DNA of 6,084 nucleotides from JBKQWK01 sp052139595 (GTDB lineage Bacteria; Actinomycetota; Thermoleophilia; UBA2241), in assembly GCA_052139595.1 (NCBI GenBank), contig JBKQWK010000241.1:1-6084 (forward strand). Reading direction: 5' to 3'. Positions 5,347 through 6,084 of this stretch are shown here, in pieces. Numbering within the stretch: the stretch's first letter is position 1; the number at the start of each line of letters is the position of its first letter. A model generated the notes under the pieces. It saw nothing but the letters and a program-made list of their open reading frames with translations. It was not told the DNA's origin and searched no databases. The translations under genes were made by a program, and so were the position numbers.

Positions 5347-6084
5347 TCCTTGTGCTGGGAGGGACGAGCGATGCCCGTGACCTGGCAGCGGAGTTGCGCC
5401 GTGCCGGCTACAAGGTGCTCCTCAGTGTCGTCAGTGAGTATGGCGCGCGTCTAGCGCAGGTTGATGCGTCCGGTGTGCGCAGTGGCGCTCTTGACGAGAC
5501 GACGCTTGAACCGCTGCTGGACGAGGTACAGGCCGTGGTCGACGCCACCCATCCGTTTGCCGAGCAGATCTCGGCGCTGGCCGCGGCCGCCTGCGGCCGC
5601 CGCGGCCAGCCTTACCTGCGCTATGAGCGGCCGAGTACGAAGCTGCCAGCCGGCGTCATCCGCGCCGCCGACGCAGCGACAGCGGCGCGGCTGGCCGTGA
5701 GCCACGCCCACTCCGGGCCGATCCTGCTCACCGTAGGCAGCAAGACTGTGGCCACATACGTTGCCGCCGCCCGGGCTGCCGGCGTGCGCGTCGTCGCCCG
5801 TGTACTGCCGACGCCGGCGTCGCTGCAGGCGTGTACCGACGCCGGCCTCGAACCCGCTGACATCATCGCCATGCAGGGACCTTCAAGCGTGGCCCTCGAC
5901 GAAGCACTGCTGCGCCATCTTGGCGCCACCGTGCTCGTAATGAAGGACAGCGGCGAAGCAGGTGGCGTGAGCGCCAAGCTCGCTGCTGCCGAGCGGGCGG
6001 CAGCGACGGCGATCGTTGTCATGCGGCCGAAGAGCGCTGGCGCCGGCGAGCCGGCGTTGCCTACGGCAACGCCGGCCGATGTGC
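5343..6084 (+). CDS. cbiJ: CbiJ: cobalt-precorrin-6A reductase (3' partial)
   Basis: CbiJ reduces a double bond of the ring of cobalt-precorrin-6A with a nicotinamide cofactor, giving cobalt-precorrin-6B for CbiE and CbiT. The frame opens at ATG 5343 (ATGA overlap with the cbiH stop; GGGGG at 5330-5334 is a modest ribosome site) and stays open for 247 codons to the window edge. It is therefore nearly complete against the usual 250 or so residues. Visible family motifs are the nucleotide-binding start ILVLGGTSDARDLA, VVDATHPFAEQIS (from about 5538), LRYERPS, ILLTVGSKTV, IIAMQGPSS and VMKDSGEAGGVSAKLAAAE (from about 5937). The aerobic homologue CobK shares these motifs; the operon context selects CbiJ. 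The last 20 or so visible residues are Ala/Pro/Thr-rich and contain a DNA hairpin. The stop codon is outside the window. Confidence 0.93.
   Translation, partial: MILVLGGTSDARDLAAELRRAGYKVLLSVVSEYGARLAQVDASGVRSGALDETTLEPLLDEVQAVVDATHPFAEQISALAAAACGRRGQPYLRYERPSTKLPAGVIRAADAATAARLAVSHAHSGPILLTVGSKTVATYVAAARAAGVRVVARVLPTPASLQACTDAGLEPADIIAMQGPSSVALDEALLRHLGATVLVMKDSGEAGGVSAKLAAAERAAATAIVVMRPKSAGAGEPALPTATPADV
6050..6076 (+). repeat. Perfect 12-bp inverted repeat with 3-nt loop near the cbiJ 3' end
   Basis: GCCGGCGTTGCC (6050-6061) is followed by TAC and then its exact reverse complement GGCAACGCCGGC (6065-6076). The stem is 12 bp with no mismatch and lies in the presumed C-terminal tail codons of cbiJ. 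No T-run follows within the remaining 8 bases, so a terminator cannot be called; it could equally be a dispersed palindromic repeat or an mRNA-stabilising hairpin at the end of the gene. Confidence 0.75.

Noticed and set aside
5581..5609. Two GCGGCCGC palindromes and a CCGCGG cluster in cbiJ
   Set aside because: They encode an Ala/Arg-rich stretch of CbiJ (LAAAACGRRG) and are expected in sequence this GC-rich; no spaced arms or wider repeat structure were seen.
1..6084. Cobalamin riboswitch, promoter, tRNA or intrinsic terminator within the window
   Set aside because: All genes overlap, so there is no intergenic space, and I saw no B12-box-like sequence, tRNA-like fold or GC stem followed by a T-run.

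Overview
The window is a dense, one-strand cobalamin (vitamin B12) corrin-ring operon of the anaerobic, early-cobalt-insertion type. Seven reading frames on the + strand carry eight recognisable activities in the order cbiD-cbiE (one fused polypeptide, 5' end outside the window), cbiT, cbiL, cbiF, cbiG, cbiH, cbiJ (3' end outside the window). CbiD and CbiG, with no CobG/CobF-type genes, mark the anaerobic branch. Base composition is very GC-rich, with strong G/C preference at third codon positions and many Ala/Arg/Gly-rich antisense shadow frames. This fits a high-GC bacterium (for example Actinomycetota, Chloroflexota or a similar lineage), but I cannot name the taxon from the sequence.

Layout: about 1-1448 is the C-terminal two thirds of CbiD fused through an Ala/Pro-rich linker to a complete CbiE; 1445-2128 cbiT; 2125-2988 cbiL with a low-complexity Ala/Pro tail; 2985-3839 cbiF with a tail built from 15-bp tandem repeats; 3836-4669 a compact cbiG lacking the usual middle domain; about 4531 (or 4627)-5346 cbiH; 5343 to the window end cbiJ. 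There is no intergenic space: five of the six junctions are 4-nt ATGA/GTGA stop-start overlaps, which implies translational coupling. The sixth (cbiG/cbiH) is a much longer and ambiguous overlap. No promoter, riboswitch, RNA gene, mobile element or CRISPR is visible; any cobalamin riboswitch should lie upstream of the window.

Together the products cover every step from cobalt-factor II (cobalt-sirohydrochlorin) to cobalt-precorrin-8: CbiL (C20 methylation), CbiH (C17 methylation and ring contraction), CbiF (C11), CbiG (lactone opening and deacylation), CbiD (C1), CbiJ (reduction), CbiE (C5) and CbiT (C15 methylation and C12 decarboxylation). Only the CbiC mutase is needed after that to reach cobyrinate; it and the chelatase are not in the window.

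I see no wholly new system. The points worth attention are architectural: the CbiD-CbiE fusion, the CbiG without a middle domain, the cbiG/cbiH junction that looks like a fusion split by a one-base frame offset, the disordered C-terminal tails on CbiL and CbiF, and a perfect 12-bp hairpin near the end of cbiJ.
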